From: Pseudomonas fluorescens
Lineage (GTDB): Bacteria; Pseudomonadota; Gammaproteobacteria; Pseudomonadales; Pseudomonadaceae
Direction of reading: 5' to 3'
DNA: 64,000 nt
NCBI RefSeq assembly: GCF_001708445.1
Contig: NZ_CP015637.1
Location: forward strand, 6,325,001-6,389,000
Of the stretch, positions 18,372-28,491 are shown piece by piece. The notes below the pieces were generated by a model. The model did not search any database and was not told where the DNA came from. It was given only the letters and a program-made list of their open reading frames with translations. Within the stretch, counting starts at the first letter, position 1. Every line of letters starts with the position of its first letter. Made by a program: the position numbers and the translations under genes.

Positions 18372-18740
18372 ATGAGTGACAGCCAGTTGCCGGTTCCGGC
18401 ACCGTCCAAGGAAGTTCGCCAGTGGGCGATGCTGTGTCACTTCGCGGCATTCCTGGGGTTGGTATTCCCCTTCGGCAGTCTCTTGGGGCCGCTGATCCTG
18501 TGGCAGATCAAGAAAGACATGGACCCGCTTATCGATGATCAGGGCAAGGAAGCGCTGAATTTCCAGATCACCGTGGCGATCGCCTGGCTGGTGTGCATGG
18601 TGCTGGGGTTCGTGGTGATCGGCTTTGTGCTGATGTTGATCCTGGTGGTTGCGGCACTGGTGCTGACAATTATTGGCGGGATCAAGGCCAACAATGGCAC
18701 GGCTTACCGTTACCCGTGGACCTGGCGCCTGATCAAATAA
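18372..18740 (+). CDS. DUF4870 membrane protein
   Basis: This is a 122-residue inner-membrane protein of the DUF4870 family. After a cytoplasmic N-terminus (PSKEVRQWAMLCHFAAFLG) it has a hydrophobic helix pair, the conserved LGPLILWQIKKDMDPLIDDQ and EALNFQI, then two further helices and GGIKANNGTAYRYPWTWRLI. The role is unknown. It is probably co-transcribed with rph and ends at a bidirectional terminator shared with convergent crc. Confidence 0.85.
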   Translation: MSDSQLPVPAPSKEVRQWAMLCHFAAFLGLVFPFGSLLGPLILWQIKKDMDPLIDDQGKEALNFQITVAIAWLVCMVLGFVVIGFVLMLILVVAALVLTIIGGIKANNGTAYRYPWTWRLIK

Positions 18741-18750
18741 TGAGCGCCCA

Positions 18751-18784
18751 CAAAAAAACCGACAGCGATGTCGGTTTTTTTGTG
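18751..18784. terminator. Bidirectional terminator between the DUF4870 gene and crc
   Basis: The stem AAAACCGACA...TGTCGGTTTT is flanked by A-tracts on one side and T-tracts on the other, so it can stop transcripts from both convergent genes. Confidence 0.9.
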
Positions 18785-18798
18785 CCTGGAAAAAGACC

Positions 18799-19578
18799 TC
18801 AAATGGTCAGTGTCCAGTCGTAGTCCACGATCAGTGGCGCGTGCTGCGAGAAGCGTGGCTGGCGCGGCAGGCGTGCGCTGCGTACGAACCGACGCAGGCC
18901 TGGGGTCAGCAACTGGTAGTCGAAGCGCCAGCCCAGGTTGAGCATCTCAGCCTGTTCATTGTCTGGCCACCAGCTGTACTGGTCGCCTTCGCGGCTGACT
19001 TCGCGCAGGGCATCCACATAGCCCATGTTGCCGACAATCTCGTCCATCCAGGCCCGTTCCGGCGCCAGGAAGCCAGGGGATTGCTGGCTGTCGCGCCAGT
19101 TCTTGATATCCAGCTTTTGTTGCGCCACGTACAACGAGCCACAATAAATGTACTCGCGACGTTTGCGTCGCTGTTTATCCAGGTAACGGGCGAAATCGTC
19201 CATTAGCTTGAACTTCTGGTTCAAGTCTTCATCGCCGTTCTGCCCTGATGGAAGCAGCAAGGTCGCGATACTGACCTTGTCGAAATCGGCTTGCAGGTAG
19301 CGCCCGTAGCGGTCGGCTGTCTCGAAGCCGAGGCCGCTGATGACCGCCTTGGGTTGCAACCGCGAGTACAAAGCCACGCCACCTTGGGCGGGTACTTCGG
19401 CATCGCAGGCATAAAGGAAGTAGCCATCCAGTTGGAAGGCTGGGTCGTCCAGTTCAAAGGCGGAGGCGCGGGTGTCCTGCAGGCAGATGACGTCGGCATT
19501 CTGGGCTTGCAGCCAACTGAGCAAACCACGCTCGACTGCAGCCTGAATACCATTAACGTTCACACTGATGATCCGCAT
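18799..19578 (-). CDS. crc: Catabolite repression control protein Crc
   Basis: Crc is the Pseudomonas catabolite-repression co-factor that acts with Hfq to block translation of catabolic mRNAs. The 259-residue protein starts at the ATG at 19578 (MRIISVNVNGIQAAVERG). It has the exonuclease/endonuclease/phosphatase fold (ADVICLQDTRAS, YIYCGSLYVAQQ, EREVSREGDQ-like region, LGWRFDYQLLTPGLRRFVR). Several catalytic residues of active family nucleases are altered, as known for Crc. It is divergent from pyrE with an 82-bp gap, a conserved pseudomonad arrangement. Regulated polyamine and alanine genes lie in this same window. Confidence 0.97.
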   Translation of the reverse strand: MRIISVNVNGIQAAVERGLLSWLQAQNADVICLQDTRASAFELDDPAFQLDGYFLYACDAEVPAQGGVALYSRLQPKAVISGLGFETADRYGRYLQADFDKVSIATLLLPSGQNGDEDLNQKFKLMDDFARYLDKQRRKRREYIYCGSLYVAQQKLDIKNWRDSQQSPGFLAPERAWMDEIVGNMGYVDALREVSREGDQYSWWPDNEQAEMLNLGWRFDYQLLTPGLRRFVRSARLPRQPRFSQHAPLIVDYDWTLTI

Positions 19579-19660
19579 AAATGGCCCCAAAAATCGCGTG
19601 CGTGTATGATACACGCCGTCTACCTAATTAGCTAAATCCGTGGTATCTGAGGCTTTTTTC

Positions 19661-20308
19661 ATGCAGGCGTATCAACGCGATTTCATTCGTTTTGCCATCG
19701 ATCGCGGGGTTTTGCGCTTCGGTGAGTTCACCCTCAAGTCCGGGCGCACCAGCCCGTACTTCTTCAATGCAGGCTTGTTCAACTCGGGTTCGGCCCTGGC
19801 CCAACTGGGTCGTTTCTACGCGGCAGCCATTGTTGAAAGCGGTATTTCCTTCGATGTCTTGTTTGGTCCGGCCTACAAGGGCATTCCCCTGGCCGCCGCG
19901 ACTGCCGTGGCGTTGGCTGAGCATCACGGGCGGGATCTGCCGTGGTGCTTCAACCGCAAGGAAGCCAAGGCCCATGGCGAAGGCGGCAGCCTGGTGGGTG
20001 CGCCGCTGACTGGCGATGTGCTGATTATCGACGATGTGATCACCGCCGGTACCGCCATCCGTGAAGTGATGCAGATCATCGCCTCCCAGGACGGCGCCAA
20101 GGCTGCCGGTGTGTTGATCGCACTGAACCGCCAGGAGCGTGGCAACGGTGAATTGTCGGCGATCCAGGAAGTGGAGCGCGATTTCGGCATCCCGGTGGTG
20201 AGTATCGTGTCGTTGAACCAGGTGTTGCAGTTCCTGGAAGACGATCCGCAGCTCAAGCAGCACTTGCCGGCAGTGCGCGCGTACCGCGAGCAGTTCGGCG
20301 TCCAGTAA
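19661..20308 (+). CDS. pyrE: Orotate phosphoribosyltransferase
   Basis: This enzyme makes orotidine 5'-phosphate from orotate and PRPP in pyrimidine synthesis. The 213-residue protein starts at the ATG at 19661 ([18 protein letters not shown]). Visible motifs are [29 protein letters not shown], the [10 protein letters not shown] loop and the PRPP signature [13 protein letters not shown]. It is convergent with argB, the two being separated by a REPIN-containing terminator. Confidence 0.97.
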   Translation: MQAYQRDFIRFAIDRGVLRFGEFTLKSGRTSPYFFNAGLFNSGSALAQLGRFYAAAIVESGISFDVLFGPAYKGIPLAAATAVALAEHHGRDLPWCFNRKEAKAHGEGGSLVGAPLTGDVLIIDDVITAGTAIREVMQIIASQDGAKAAGVLIALNRQERGNGELSAIQEVERDFGIPVVSIVSLNQVLQFLEDDPQLKQHLPAVRAYREQFGVQ

Positions 20309-20320
20309 TCGCCGCACAAC

Positions 20321-20452
20321 AAAAAGCCCCACCCTCTGTAGGAGCGAGCTTGCTCGCGAAGAACGCCAACGATGACGCGTTTATTCTGGATGAACGCGGC
20401 GCCTTTACGTTTTTCGCGAGCAAGCTCGCTCCTACAGAGGGTGGGGCTTTTT
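20321..20452. terminator. Bidirectional terminator with a REPIN inserted in its loop
   Basis: Arms at 20321-20360 and 20413-20452 are perfect 40-bp inverted repeats. The outer 16 bp of each arm is a classic A-tract/GC-rich/T-tract terminator (AAAAAGCCCCACCCTC). The inner part is the REPIN at 20337-20436. It lies between convergent pyrE and argB. Confidence 0.85.
20337..20436. repeat. REPIN, copy 1 (100 bp)
   Basis: Two inverted REP units, TGTAGGAGCGAGCTTGCTCG at the left and its complement at the right end, enclose about 50 bp with the segment AACGCCAACGATGACGCG. Copies 2 and 3 at 30192-30291 and 43614-43713 have the same length and layout. No RAYT transposase gene is present in the window. 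Confidence 0.9.
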
Positions 20453-20457
20453 AGTGT

Positions 20458-21363
<906 letters not shown>

Positions 21364-21384
21364 TCAGGGCTCCGGTACAAAAAA

Positions 21385-22782
21385 TCAGAACGGTAATTGG
21401 AGATCAGGGGCAACACGTTTCAACTGGGCGTGGAACACGTCCTTGATGCGCTGCAACTCAGCCTCGGTATCCGCCTCGAAACGCAGCACCAGCACCGGTG
21501 TGGTGTTGGACGCGCGAACCAGGCCCCAGCCTTTGGCGTAATCGACTCGCACACCATCAATGGAGGTCAGGTTGGCGCCTTCACCCCATTGCGCATCGTG
21601 CAATGCGTCAATGATGCTGAATTTGCTCTCTTCGGTCACATGGATATTGATCTCTGGCGTAGAAATATCATTCGGGAAGGTCTCAAACAGCCCTTGCGCG
21701 GTGGATTTTTCCTTGCTGAGGATCTCCAGCAGACGGGCAGCGCTGTAAATACCGTCGTCAAAGCCGAACCAGCGTTCCTTGAAGAATACGTGGCCGCTCA
21801 TTTCGCCGGCCAACAGGGCGCCGGTTTCCTTCATTTTCTTTTTGATCAACGAGTGACCGGTCTTCCACATTAGCGGACGACCGCCGTATTCCTTGATCAG
21901 CGGGGTCAGGCGGCGGGTGCATTTGACGTCGAAAATGATCTCGGCACCGGGGTTGCGCGCCACGACGTCACGGGCAAACAGCATCAGCAGGCGGTCCGGG
22001 AATACGATCTCACCGGTTTCGGTTACTACGCCCACGCGATCGCCGTCGCCATCGAAGGCCAGGCCCACATCGGCGCCGGTTTCCTTGACCTTGGCAATCA
22101 GGTCCACCAGGTTTTCAGGCTTGCCTGGGTCCGGGTGGTGGTTGGGGAAGTGGCCGTCGACCTCGCAGAATAGCGGGATCACTTCGCAGTTCAGGGCTTC
22201 GAGCAGTTGCGGGGCGATCACGCCGGCCGCGCCGTTGCCGCAGTCCACCACCACTTTGAGGCGGCGCGCGAGTTTGACGTCGCGGGTGATTTCGTCGGAG
22301 TAGCGCTGAAGAATGTCGACCTTGGTGATGCTGCCGGGGCCGCTGGTCAGGTCGTTGGTCTTCAGGCGTGTGTGCAGGGCCTGGATCTGTTCGTTGGCCA
22401 GGGTGTCACCAGCGATGACGATCTTGAAACCGTTGTAGTCCGACGGGTTGTGGCTGCCGGTGAGCATCACGCCGGATTTGCCGGCCAGTACGTTGGCCGC
22501 GTAGTACAGCGCCGGGGTAGGCACCAGGCCGACGTCGCTGACGTGGCAGCCACTGTCTGCCAGGCCCTGGATCAGTTGTTCCACCAGCTCCGGGCCGGAC
22601 AGGCGGCCGTCACGGCCTACCGATACGTTGGGTTCGTCCTGGGCCAGGCTTTGGGCGCCGATGGCGCGGCCAATCCAGTAGGCCGTTTCGGCGGTCAGGG
22701 TCTTGGGTACTACGCCACGGATGTCATAGGCGCGAAAGATGCTGTCGGGAAAGGTCGGGGCTACTCGGGCTGCGTTACTCAT
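21385..22782 (-). CDS. algC: Phosphomannomutase/phosphoglucomutase AlgC
   Basis: AlgC interconverts mannose-6-P/mannose-1-P and glucose-6-P/glucose-1-P, feeding alginate, LPS and rhamnolipid synthesis. The 465-residue protein has the phosphoserine loop GVMLTGSHNPSDYNG, the metal site FDGDGDRVGVV, the sugar loop GEMSGHVFFKERWFG and the phosphate loop RASNTTPVLVLRFEA. Start at the ATG at 22782 (MSNAARVAPTFP) is assumed. An ATG at 22800 is also in frame and neither has a clear ribosome site. A possible AlgR site lies about 235 bp upstream (23017-23025). Confidence 0.96.
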   Translation of the reverse strand: MSNAARVAPTFPDSIFRAYDIRGVVPKTLTAETAYWIGRAIGAQSLAQDEPNVSVGRDGRLSGPELVEQLIQGLADSGCHVSDVGLVPTPALYYAANVLAGKSGVMLTGSHNPSDYNGFKIVIAGDTLANEQIQALHTRLKTNDLTSGPGSITKVDILQRYSDEITRDVKLARRLKVVVDCGNGAAGVIAPQLLEALNCEVIPLFCEVDGHFPNHHPDPGKPENLVDLIAKVKETGADVGLAFDGDGDRVGVVTETGEIVFPDRLLMLFARDVVARNPGAEIIFDVKCTRRLTPLIKEYGGRPLMWKTGHSLIKKKMKETGALLAGEMSGHVFFKERWFGFDDGIYSAARLLEILSKEKSTAQGLFETFPNDISTPEINIHVTEESKFSIIDALHDAQWGEGANLTSIDGVRVDYAKGWGLVRASNTTPVLVLRFEADTEAELQRIKDVFHAQLKRVAPDLQLPF

Positions 22783-23016
22783 CGCGGGGGGAAACTCCAT
22801 CTGAAGGGGGCAAGGCTGGCCATAATGTGGCTGACCGGCAGGCTCAAACTGAAGGGTATGACGGTGTTTTCGGCAGAGAGTTCGTGGTGCAAAAGTGCCA
22901 CCTGAGCGGGAGCTCGATGGTTTATCTTTCGTAATGCATTGATTCCCCTGGGGAAATCTCGCTGATTAGATTCGCGCATTCTTCATCCTGAAAGGCCATG
23001 CGGTGGCGTCTGGCCG

Positions 23017-23025
23017 GACGAACGT
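23017..23025 (-). promoter_or_regulatory. Possible AlgR-binding site upstream of algC
   Basis: On the minus strand the sequence reads ACGTTCGTC, one mismatch from the AlgR core CCGTTCGTC known from P. aeruginosa alginate promoters, including algC. It lies between dut and algC in the right orientation. Confidence 0.35.
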
Positions 23026-23047
23026 ACCCGGCCAGGTTCAGCCGGGT
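23026..23047 (-). terminator. Hairpin at the end of dut
   Basis: The 7-bp stem ACCCGGC / GCCGGGT with an 8-base loop touches the dut stop codon. No strong U-run follows, so the terminator assignment is weak. Confidence 0.35.
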
Positions 23048-23502
23048 CAGTGACTGCCGGAGTGCCCAAAACCACCTGCGCCACGTTGGGTTTCGTCGAA
23101 TTCCTGTACCAGCTCGAAGTGCGCCTGCACCACCGGCACCAGCACCAGCTGCGCAATGCGCTCGCCGACCGCGATATTGAACGCGGTCTGGCCACGATTC
23201 CAGCACGACACCATCAACTCACCCTGGTAGTCCGAGTCGATCAGGCCGACCAGGTTGCCCAACACGATGCCATGTTTGTGACCCAGGCCGGAGCGCGGCA
23301 GGATCAGTGCGGCCAGGCCAGGGTCACCGACATAGATCGACAGGCCGGTAGGAATCAACAGGGTCTGGCCTGGCTCGAGGACAGTGTCTTCCTTGAGCAT
23401 GGCGCGCAGGTCCAGGCCGGCGGAGCCCGGGGTGGCGTAGGCCGGCAGTGGGAATTCGCTGCCGATGCGAGGGTCGAGAATCTTGGCTTGCAAAGCGTGC
23501 AT
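23047..23502 (-). CDS. dut: dUTP diphosphatase
   Basis: This trimeric dUTPase hydrolyses dUTP to dUMP and keeps uracil out of DNA. The 151-residue protein starts at the ATG at 23502 ([12 protein letters not shown]); another ATG lies two codons upstream. The five dUTPase motifs are visible: [49 protein letters not shown] and the glycine-rich tail [10 protein letters not shown]. The start is close to the coaBC stop in the conserved coaBC-dut order. Confidence 0.97.
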   Translation of the reverse strand: MHALQAKILDPRIGSEFPLPAYATPGSAGLDLRAMLKEDTVLEPGQTLLIPTGLSIYVGDPGLAALILPRSGLGHKHGIVLGNLVGLIDSDYQGELMVSCWNRGQTAFNIAVGERIAQLVLVPVVQAHFELVQEFDETQRGAGGFGHSGSH

Positions 23503-23507
23503 GGACA

Positions 23508-24716
23508 TTAAACCTGGTTCAGCCGTTGGGCGATAAAAGAGATCAGTTGGCGGGCAATCTTGCCTTTGCTGGTCTGGGCGAAAAGGGTGGCGTGCAGCTC
23601 GCGGTCGATCACGCTGCAGGCGTTTTCCTCGCTGTTGAAGCCGATGCTTGGGTTGGCGACATCATTGGCGACGATCAGGTCGAGGTTTTTATCTTTCAAT
23701 TTGCGTGCGGCGTAGTCCAGCAGGTGCTCGGTCTCGGCGGCGAAACCGACACTGAATGGGCGATCCGCACGGGTGGCGATGGTGGCCAGGATGTCCGGGT
23801 TGCGTACCATTTGCAGGAGCAGGCCGTCGCCGCTTGTAGGGTCCTTCTTGAGCTTTTGCGGGGCGACTACTTCCGGTCGGTAGTCCGCAACTGCTGCCGA
23901 GGCGATAAACAGGTCGCAGGGAATCGCCGCTTCACAGGCTGCCAGCATGTCCCGGGCGCTGACTACGTCGATTCGGGTGACTCTGTCGGGCGTTGGCAAA
24001 TGCACCGGACCGGTGATCAAGGTGACGCGCGCGCCTGCCTCAACCGCGGCTTCGGCCAGGGCAAAGCCCATTTTTCCTGAGCTATGGTTGGTGATGTAGC
24101 GCACCGGGTCGATGTTTTCCTGGGTCGGGCCGGCGGTGATCAGCACGTGCTTGCCGGTCAGGGCCAGGTGCTGGAAGCACTCGGCGGCGCACAGCGCCAG
24201 GTCGGTGGCTTCGAGCATGCGGCCCATGCCCACGTCGCCGCAGGCCTGGCTGCCGGAGGCCGGGCCGAACACCTTGAGGCCACGGCTTTGCAGGAGTTGG
24301 GTATTGGCCTGGGTGGCCGGGTCGCGCCACATGGCCTGGTTCATGGCCGGGGCGATGGCGACGGTGGCGTCGGTAGCCAGTACCAGGGTGGTGAGCAGGT
24401 CATCGGCGATGCCCTGGGCCAGGCGGGCGATCAGGTCGGCGGTGGCCGGGGCGATCAGTACCAGGTCGGCCCATTTGGCCAGCTCGATATGGCCCATGGC
24501 GGCTTCGGCTGCCGGGTCCAGCAGGTCCAGGTGAACCGGGTGGCCGGACAAGGCCTGCATGGTCAGTGGGGTGATGAACTCACTGCCACCGCGGGTCATG
24601 ACCACGCGCACTTCGGCGCCCTGGTCAAGGAGCCTGCGAACCAGCTCTGCGCTCTTGTAGGCGGCAATGCCGCCGCCGACGCCGAGAACGATGCGTTTCC
24701 GATACAGACGCTGCAT
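23508..24716 (-). CDS. coaBC: Bifunctional phosphopantothenoylcysteine decarboxylase/phosphopantothenate-cysteine ligase
   Basis: This protein performs two steps of coenzyme A synthesis. The 402-residue protein has the flavoprotein CoaC half ([27 protein letters not shown] with the PxMNxxMW motif, [14 protein letters not shown] with the catalytic Cys). The CoaB half starts near residue 190 ([37 protein letters not shown]). It overlaps the dut start region and is divergent from radC. Confidence 0.96.
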   Translation of the reverse strand: MQRLYRKRIVLGVGGGIAAYKSAELVRRLLDQGAEVRVVMTRGGSEFITPLTMQALSGHPVHLDLLDPAAEAAMGHIELAKWADLVLIAPATADLIARLAQGIADDLLTTLVLATDATVAIAPAMNQAMWRDPATQANTQLLQSRGLKVFGPASGSQACGDVGMGRMLEATDLALCAAECFQHLALTGKHVLITAGPTQENIDPVRYITNHSSGKMGFALAEAAVEAGARVTLITGPVHLPTPDRVTRIDVVSARDMLAACEAAIPCDLFIASAAVADYRPEVVAPQKLKKDPTSGDGLLLQMVRNPDILATIATRADRPFSVGFAAETEHLLDYAARKLKDKNLDLIVANDVANPSIGFNSEENACSVIDRELHATLFAQTSKGKIARQLISFIAQRLNQV

Positions 24717-24859
24717 TGGTTTGCCTTTCCAGTTCAGTGAAGCCAGTTCAGTGACGCCTGCGATGCCCCCTCCCCAGGTGAAATCGCACGCAAAAAAGAG
24801 GGCCTACGATAACACAGCGCCTGCCAGGCAACAGCGGCGCACGTATACAGGAAAGAGGG

Positions 24860-25534
24860 ATGAGTATTCGCGATTGGCCCGTAGCGGAACGTCCGCGGGA
24901 GAAACTTCTGGAATGGGGCGCGGCGAGTCTGTCCGATGCCGAGTTGTTGGCCATCTTCCTGCGCACCGGGGTTTCCGGGCGAAGTGCGGTGGACCTCGCA
25001 CGCCACCTGTTGGTGCAATTCGGTGGCCTGCGCCCGCTGCTGGAGGCCAGCCAGGCGCTGTTCAGCCAGCAACTGGGGCTGGGGCCGGCGAAGTTTGCCC
25101 AGTTGCAGGCGGTGCTGGAAATGTCCCGGCGCCACTTGGCCGAGCGGTTGCGGAGTGACTCTGTATTGGAAAGCCCGGTGGCCGTGCGTGATTACCTCAA
25201 GGCGTTGCTGCGCCATGAGCCCCACGAGACGTTCGGTTGCCTGTTTCTCGATTCAAAACATCGTGTACTGGGTTTCGAGGCGTTGTTCCAGGGCACCATC
25301 GACGCCGCCATGGTTTACCCCCGGCAGGTGATCAAGCGCGCCCTGGCGTACAACGCGGCGGCGCTGATCCTGTGTCACAACCATCCTTCGGGGAATGTGG
25401 AGCCCAGCGCCGCTGATCGAAAATTGACCAAGGTGCTGCAAAAGGCCCTGGAAGTGGTGGATGTGCGAGTGCTGGATCACATCATCGTGGGGGATGGGGA
25501 TCCGTTGTCGATGGCGGAATACGGATGGATGTAG
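24860..25534 (+). CDS. radC: RadC/YeeS-type JAB domain protein
   Basis: This is a 224-residue UPF0758 protein. It has an N-terminal helix-hairpin-helix region ([39 protein letters not shown]) and a C-terminal JAB/MPN metalloprotease-like domain. The zinc motif [20 protein letters not shown] is intact. Despite the name, a DNA-repair role is doubtful; the true function is unsettled. It is divergent from coaBC with a 143-bp gap, the usual pseudomonad arrangement. Confidence 0.93.
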   Translation: MSIRDWPVAERPREKLLEWGAASLSDAELLAIFLRTGVSGRSAVDLARHLLVQFGGLRPLLEASQALFSQQLGLGPAKFAQLQAVLEMSRRHLAERLRSDSVLESPVAVRDYLKALLRHEPHETFGCLFLDSKHRVLGFEALFQGTIDAAMVYPRQVIKRALAYNAAALILCHNHPSGNVEPSAADRKLTKVLQKALEVVDVRVLDHIIVGDGDPLSMAEYGWM

Positions 25535-25558
25535 CCCCCGCCCATTGGATGGGGGCTA
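25532..25558. terminator. Terminator shared by convergent radC and the ABC binding-protein gene
   Basis: The 8-bp stem TAGCCCCC / GGGGGCTA begins at the radC stop codon itself. It lies 6 bp before the end of the convergent gene. Confidence 0.6.
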
Positions 25559-25563
25559 TTGGG

Positions 25564-27156
25564 TCAGGGCTTGACGCTGACTTTCGAGAAGTCCTGCCGC
25601 CCGAACGGGCTCACCTGGTAGCCCTCGACGGTTTTGCGCGCCAAGGCAAACGCCGTCGGGTGCGCCAGGGGCAACCACAAGGCCTGCTGCTGGATCTGCG
25701 CCTGGGCCTGTTGGTACAGCTTGCTGCGCACCCCTTGTTCGCTGGTGGTCTTGCCGGCGCTGATCAGCTTGTCCAGGGCAGGGTCGCAGTAGCGGGCGAA
25801 GTTGGTGCCGGATTTTACGGCGGCGCAGGAGAACTGCGGGGTGAGGAAGTTATCCGGGTCGCCGTTGTCGCCGGCCCAGCCCATGAACAGCAGGTCGTGC
25901 TCACCGGCTTTGGCACGGCGAATCAGTTCGCCCCATTCGATCACGCGGATTTCGGCCTGGATGCCGACCTTGGCCAGGTCCGCTTGCAGCAGTTGCGCAC
26001 CGAGGTTCGGGTTCGGGTTAAGCAGGCTGCCGGTGGGGCGTGTCCAGATTGTGGTCTTGAAACCGTCCTTGAGCCCGGCACGTTCGAGCAAGGCCTTGGC
26101 CTTGGCGAGGTCCTGTGGATAACCGGGCAGCTCTTTGGCGTAGCTCCAGGTGTTGGGCGGGAAGGGGCCATCGGCGGCTTCGGCGGTACCTTCGAACACG
26201 GCCTTGAGGTAGCTGGCCTTGTCGAATGCCAGGTTGATTGCCTGGCGCACTTCCGGCTTGTCCAGGGGCGGATGCTGGCTATTGATTGCAACGAATGCGG
26301 TCATGAATGCGGCGGTTTTTTCCACCTTGAGCGCGGGGTCCTTCTCGGCTTCGCCGACATCCAGCGGTTTGGGGGACAAGGCGATCTGGCATTCATTGCG
26401 GTGCAATTTCTGCAGCCGCACGTTTGCGTCTGGCGTAATGGCGAAGATCAAGTTATCCACAGCCGGTTTGCCGGCAAAGTAGTCGGGGTTGGCCTTGTAG
26501 CGAACCACGGCATCTTTCTGGAAGCGCGTGAAGATGAACGGCCCGGTGCCGATCGGTTGGCTGTTGAGTTTTTCCGGGGTGCCCGCCTTGAGTAATTTGT
26601 CGGCGTATTCGGCCGGGTAGATCGAGGCAAAACCCATGCTCAAGGCCGCCAGGAAGGTGGAGTCGGCGTGGTCCAGGGTGAAGCGCACGGTCAGTGGGTC
26701 GAGGGCGTCGATCTTCTTGACCAGGGTCGGCAATTGCAGCGACTGGGCATGGGGGAAGCCGCTCTGGGCGATCTTGTGCCACGGGTTGGCCGGGTCAAGC
26801 ATGCGCTCGAAGCTGAAGCGCACGTCTTCGGCAGTCAGCGTGCGACTCGGGGTGAAGTACTCGGTGCGATGGAATTTAACGTCCGGGTGCAGCTTGAACG
26901 TATAGGCCAGGCCATCCGGCGAAACCTCCCAGCTATCGGCAAGGCTCGGCACCAGCTTGCCACTGGCGGCGTCATAGTCCACCAGACGGTTCATCAGCAC
27001 GTCGGCCGAGGCGTTGGTGGTCGTCAGCGAATTGTATTGCACCACGTCGAACCCTTCGGGGCTGGCCTCGGTGCAGACGCTCAAACTGGTGGCCGCCAGG
27101 GCCTGCGGCACGACAAATAGAGGGGCTAGCAATAGCGGTAGGGCAGCGAGGCGCAT
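25564..27156 (-). CDS. Peptide/opine-type ABC transporter substrate-binding protein
   Basis: This is a 530-residue periplasmic protein with a signal peptide (LPLLLAPLFVVPQALAA) and an SBP_bac_5 fold of the DppA/OppA type. Recognisable segments are SVCTEASPEGFDVVQYNS, LADSWEVSPDGLAYTFKLHP, VKFHRTEYF, QPIGTGPFIFTRF and FMGWAGDNGDPDNF. No permease or ATPase gene is next to it, so it probably serves a transporter encoded elsewhere. Dipeptide binding is the likeliest role, but the ligand is not certain. Confidence 0.88.
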   Translation of the reverse strand: MRLAALPLLLAPLFVVPQALAATSLSVCTEASPEGFDVVQYNSLTTTNASADVLMNRLVDYDAASGKLVPSLADSWEVSPDGLAYTFKLHPDVKFHRTEYFTPSRTLTAEDVRFSFERMLDPANPWHKIAQSGFPHAQSLQLPTLVKKIDALDPLTVRFTLDHADSTFLAALSMGFASIYPAEYADKLLKAGTPEKLNSQPIGTGPFIFTRFQKDAVVRYKANPDYFAGKPAVDNLIFAITPDANVRLQKLHRNECQIALSPKPLDVGEAEKDPALKVEKTAAFMTAFVAINSQHPPLDKPEVRQAINLAFDKASYLKAVFEGTAEAADGPFPPNTWSYAKELPGYPQDLAKAKALLERAGLKDGFKTTIWTRPTGSLLNPNPNLGAQLLQADLAKVGIQAEIRVIEWGELIRRAKAGEHDLLFMGWAGDNGDPDNFLTPQFSCAAVKSGTNFARYCDPALDKLISAGKTTSEQGVRSKLYQQAQAQIQQQALWLPLAHPTAFALARKTVEGYQVSPFGRQDFSKVSVKP

Positions 27157-27614
27157 ATTAGGTTTCCTTTGCAGATCGAAGGCCCATCTGCGAGTGCAGT
27201 CTGGAAAAGTCCTACCGTAGTGGTCTGATTCATAAATGACTAGCCCATTTTTGCCTGTGCTTTTGGCTCAAATGCTGTTTTGATGGCGCCTCAGCGCGTT
27301 TCGCTGTGCGCCTCACTGCGCGCGCGAGCGCTGTAAGTCATTCTGTGCGACGAGCGGTCGGCTGTTACAGCGGCCCCTCCTGGCAACGGTTCGGGCGTAT
27401 GTCGCCGAGATTTACGCCGGTAAAAACACACGGGCTGTTGTTGCACTTGGGTCTTTCTGGTATAAAGCAGCGCTCTTTTCTAGGGGCCCGGTTCCTTCGC
27501 TTGTAGGTGTAGCCGGTAAGACCCTAAAGAAACGCGGCGCCTGGCGCCAAATGACTGAGAGATTAAGCGGCCAACCCATGCCGGGTTGGGCATGTGGTTT
27601 TAGAGGGCTGAGGC
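27157..27614. other. Intergenic region upstream of rpmB
   Basis: This 458-bp gap separates the divergent ABC binding-protein gene from rpmB. It holds the rpmB promoter (27438-27466). It also holds a GC-rich leader with inverted segments such as GGCGCCTGGCGCC and CCAACCCATGCCGGGTTGGG at about 27536-27590, which may fold in the rpmB mRNA. I see no supported small gene. Confidence 0.6.
27438..27466 (+). promoter_or_regulatory. Sigma-70 type promoter of rpmB-rpmG
   Basis: The pair TTGTTG (27438-27443) and TATAAA (27461-27466) has an ideal 17-bp spacer. It lies about 150 bp before the rpmB start, fitting a strong housekeeping ribosomal-protein promoter. Confidence 0.65.
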
Positions 27615-27848
27615 ATGTCGAGAGTCTGTCAAGTTACCGGTAAGGGTCCGGTGACTGGGAATAACATTTCCCACGCAAATAACAAAACCCGTCGTCGTTT
27701 CCTGCCGAACCTGCAGCATCACCGCTTCTGGGTTGAAGAAGAGAAACGTTTTGTTCGCCTGCGTGTATCTGCCAAAGGCATGCGTATCATCGACAAGCGT
27801 GGCATCACTGTCGTGCTGGCCGAAATCCGCGCCGCTGGCAAGATCTAA
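27615..27848 (+). CDS. rpmB: 50S ribosomal protein L28
   Basis: This 77-residue L28 is recognised by [20 protein letters not shown] and [15 protein letters not shown], with the C-terminus [17 protein letters not shown]. It is followed 11 bp later by rpmG in the universal rpmB-rpmG operon. Confidence 0.99.
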   Translation: MSRVCQVTGKGPVTGNNISHANNKTRRRFLPNLQHHRFWVEEEKRFVRLRVSAKGMRIIDKRGITVVLAEIRAAGKI

Positions 27849-27859
27849 GGAGCTCTATC

Positions 27860-28015
27860 ATGCGTGAATTGATTCGAATGATCTCTAGCGCCGGTACTGG
27901 TCACTTCTACACTACCGACAAGAACAAGCGTACTACCCCGGACAAGCTCGAAAAGAAAATGTTCGACCCGCGCGTTCGCAAGCACGTGATCTACAAAGAA
28001 GGCAAAATCAAGTAA
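27860..28015 (+). CDS. rpmG: 50S ribosomal protein L33
   Basis: This short gene encodes 51 residues: it begins [20 protein letters not shown] and ends [11 protein letters not shown]. The sequence is the L33 type without zinc-binding cysteine pairs. AAGGAG precedes the ATG at 27860. It is the second gene of the rpmB operon and is followed by a strong terminator. Confidence 0.98.
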   Translation: MRELIRMISSAGTGHFYTTDKNKRTTPDKLEKKMFDPRVRKHVIYKEGKIK

Positions 28016-28033
28016 TTGGTTTTCTTCCTTGTG

Positions 28034-28070
28034 AAAAAAAGCCCGTATCTCACGATGCGGGCTTTTTTTT
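28034..28070. terminator. Terminator after rpmG
   Basis: The A-tract, the stem GCCCG(T)ATC...GATGCGGGC and a run of eight T residues form a strong intrinsic terminator. It also serves the convergent cupin gene. Confidence 0.9.
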
Positions 28071-28086
28071 GCCTGGCGTTTGTTGA

Positions 28087-28449
28087 TCAGGCCTTCTGCT
28101 CGAACACCACGTAGATCTTGCGGCACGGTTCCAGCACTTCCCAGGTACCACTGAAGCCGGCGGGGATCACGAAGCGGTCGCCGGCGCGCAAGGTCTTGGC
28201 GTTACCGTCGCCGTCGCGCAGTACCGAAACCCCCTGCACAATTTCGCAGTATTCATGCTCGGTATAGTTGACCTTCCACTGCCCGACTTCTCCTTCCCAA
28301 ACCCCGGCGCTCATCTGGCCGCATGGGCTGTTGTAGTGGTTGTAGATCGTTTGTTCGGGGTCGCCCTTGAGGATTTTCTCGGCGGCAGGGCGGTAGCGGT
28401 CGGGCGCCGTGTTGGCCTGGCTGAAGTCGACGATGTCCTGGATGCTCAT
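28087..28449 (-). CDS. Cupin domain protein (EutQ-like)
   Basis: This is a 120-residue single-cupin protein of the type often placed beside polyamine and amino-acid catabolic genes. The barrel motifs are YTEHEYCEIVQG, the LRAGDRFVIPAGFSGTWE segment and the C-terminal CRKIYVVFEQ. It is divergent from the aldehyde dehydrogenase gene. The 230-bp region between them holds two dyads (28492-28511 and 28534-28554), suggesting shared regulation. The reaction, if any, is unknown. Confidence 0.8.
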   Translation of the reverse strand: MSIQDIVDFSQANTAPDRYRPAAEKILKGDPEQTIYNHYNSPCGQMSAGVWEGEVGQWKVNYTEHEYCEIVQGVSVLRDGDGNAKTLRAGDRFVIPAGFSGTWEVLEPCRKIYVVFEQKA

Positions 28450-28491
28450 GTGCGTGTCCCGTCTGGCCTGCGGTTGGAGAGCCCAAAGTCT

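Noticed and set aside
27480..27614. Possible riboswitch or autoregulatory RNA in the rpmB leader
   Set aside because: There are hairpins in the leader but none matches a riboswitch class or L28-binding structure I can name.
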